DNA from: an uncultured Paraprevotella sp.
Lineage (GTDB): Bacteria; Bacteroidota; Bacteroidia; Bacteroidales; Bacteroidaceae
Direction of reading: 5' to 3'
DNA length: 64,000 bases
Assembly: GCA_944321565.1 (NCBI GenBank)
Contig: CALULT010000001.1
Coordinates: forward strand, 1 to 64,000
Below, one piece after another: positions 63,127 through 64,000 of the stretch. The translations under genes and the position numbers were made by a program. The number at the start of each line of letters is the position of its first letter. The stretch's first letter is position 1. The notes below the pieces were generated by a model. It was not told the DNA's origin and searched no databases. It saw only the letters and a program-made list of their open reading frames with translations.

Positions 63127-63309
63127 TTACCACAAATCCCAAGCGTTGTCGCGGTTGGCATCCACCTCAAACGGTGCTGTCAGGGAAGATGCCTTCCCGC
63201 CGTAGCGGGTGCCTTCCAAGTTGGAATTTACCGATGCTTGCAGCATGGCGGCCGCGCTTTCCATTTCCACGGTCTCCACTGAGGGAGCCACATATTTGAG
63301 CTTTTCCAT
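63127..63309 (-). CDS. Small conserved-looking peptide of 60 residues
   Basis: Starts MEKLKYVAPSVETVEMESAA, then AMLQASVNSNLEG, and ends in an aromatic/acidic tail (DANRDNAWDLW). The N-terminal pattern (M-K-basic/aromatic-P-x-V-E-x-x-E/M-E) is common among short Bacteroidales peptides of unknown role, some of which look like precursor peptides with a leader ending Ala/Gly-Ser. Lies 34 bases after the secreted-protein gene on the same strand, so probably co-transcribed. No modifying enzyme is in view. Not assigned. Confidence 0.6.
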   Translation of the reverse strand: MEKLKYVAPSVETVEMESAAAMLQASVNSNLEGTRYGGKASSLTAPFEVDANRDNAWDLW

Positions 63310-63343
63310 TTGTTGTTTCTTCTTTTGTGTTATACGACAAGAC

Positions 63344-64000
63344 TTATTTCACGTATTTTTCACCGTCCACGACATACACGCCTTTGGGCAGACCACGGAG
63401 GGCATCGGCTTTGCGCACACCCGCTTTCACTTGCAGGCCGCCCACGGTATAGACATCCACGGGCTTGTCACCATCGGCTTTGGCATCCAAGACCTCCCCG
63501 ATGCCCGTCACGGTGCCGTCAATGGCAATCAGCAGGCGGTTCACCCGGTTGCCCGGATTCTCATCCAGCTTGATGTAGGCGCGGTAGCCTTTCATCGGCA
63601 CCGACACGTCGGCCAGATAGAAGGCATTGTCGGAGATGAAGAACTCGCCGTTCGCGATGGTCATCGGGCTGTAGGTGCCGATGAGGCTCACGCCGTCCAC
63701 TATCGCGCTGGTTGTCTCCGTGTTCGTCACGGCCACGTCCTCCAGCGTCAATTCCGTGGTGGCTGCTGTCGGTTTGACGAGGTAAGGCGTTCCGGCTTCG
63801 ATGCGGGCGGCATCGGTGAAATTCAGCGTGTAGCTTTCGCCGTCCTTCTCCACGGAGGAGAGGGCTTTCACTTCGCTGAACACGGCTTTGGTTTGTGCCT
63901 CGTCGAGGCTGAACGGCACACAGAACGTGTTCCACGTGTCGGCCTTCAGCGAGCGCAAGATGTGGACATCCGTCATGCCCTCTTGCCCGTTCGTGTAGTC
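63344..64000 (-). CDS. Secreted protein with C-terminal sorting-like tail, 5' end beyond the window
   Basis: The open frame continues to the window edge; residues DYTNGQEG precede the internal Met at 63976, so the true start lies outside. At least 218 residues. It ends YTVGGLQV...LRGLPKGVYVVDGEKYVK, the same tail style as the two giant proteins. Upstream parts (DTWNTFCVPFSLDEAQTKAVF, YTLNFTDAARIEAGTPYLVKP) form beta strands seen in many Bacteroidales surface proteins. Function not assignable from the fragment. Confidence 0.75.
   Translation of the reverse strand, partial: DYTNGQEGMTDVHILRSLKADTWNTFCVPFSLDEAQTKAVFSEVKALSSVEKDGESYTLNFTDAARIEAGTPYLVKPTAATTELTLEDVAVTNTETTSAIVDGVSLIGTYSPMTIANGEFFISDNAFYLADVSVPMKGYRAYIKLDENPGNRVNRLLIAIDGTVTGIGEVLDAKADGDKPVDVYTVGGLQVKAGVRKADALRGLPKGVYVVDGEKYVK

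Overview
The window is chromosomal DNA from a member of the Bacteroidales. Evidence: paired SusC/SusD outer-membrane systems, promoters of the Bacteroidetes type (TTTG, about 20 bases, TANNTTTG), lipoproteins with MKK...C leaders, a smalltalk/HU/P5-like mini-module, and secreted proteins with a C-terminal tail of the YTVDG...KGVYIV type. A xylan-using Prevotella or Paraprevotella relative would fit, but the genus is only a guess from gene content.

Layout. 0.5-14.3 kb: housekeeping and accessory genes, mostly on the minus strand (acyl/acetyl-CoA ligase plus M16 peptidase operon, mutS2, ZIP transporter, asparaginase, HAD phosphatase), with an AraC regulator and a beta-helix lipoprotein on the plus strand. 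Gaps between them are packed with palindromic repeats. 14.4-18.1 kb: a giant secreted jelly-roll protein. 18.2-19.7 kb: a mini-module of smalltalk peptide, P5-like protein, HU-like protein and a DUF4248-like protein. 19.8-21.7 kb: manA and a lone Wza-like export lipoprotein. 21.7-22.9 kb: a RAYT (REP-associated HUH transposase) surrounded by its presumed REP repeats. 23-29 kb: a xylan-breakdown operon (GPH-type transporter, GH10 xylanase, GH43, GH67 alpha-glucuronidase). 30.3-46.6 kb: a seven-gene operon of fasciclin-domain lipoproteins and two SusC/SusD pairs, followed at 46.8-50.5 kb by a second giant secreted protein. 51.5-56.3 kb: a TPR protein and an attenuator-controlled Phe/Tyr operon (prephenate dehydratase, aminotransferase, DAHP synthase-chorismate mutase, prephenate dehydrogenase). 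56.5-59.5 kb: cobU-cobT-cobS-cobC, the lower-loop assembly branch of cobalamin synthesis. 59.5-62 kb: a membrane sensor fused to an AraC output with no kinase. 62.1-64 kb: a SIMPL-domain protein, a small peptide gene and a truncated secreted protein.

How the parts work together. The xylan operon, the fasciclin/SusCD operon and the second giant surface protein have the same promoter architecture: two TGTTACA-like half-sites 21 bases apart (start to start), the second exactly 30 bases upstream of the -7 box. This ties the three units into one probable regulon and suggests that the fasciclin/SusCD locus, which has no glycoside hydrolase of its own, is the surface-binding and import arm of a hemicellulose system. 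The Phe/Tyr operon is preceded by a complete leader: promoter, a 34-codon peptide with eleven Phe/Tyr codons among codons 5-17, and mutually exclusive terminator and antiterminator strands.

Repeats. Three palindromic families occupy most intergenic space: REP-like family A (about 165 bp, two hairpin-rich halves), family B (about 187 bp) and a related 175-bp family C with 11-bp terminal inverted repeats. No rRNA, tRNA, CRISPR array or prophage was seen.
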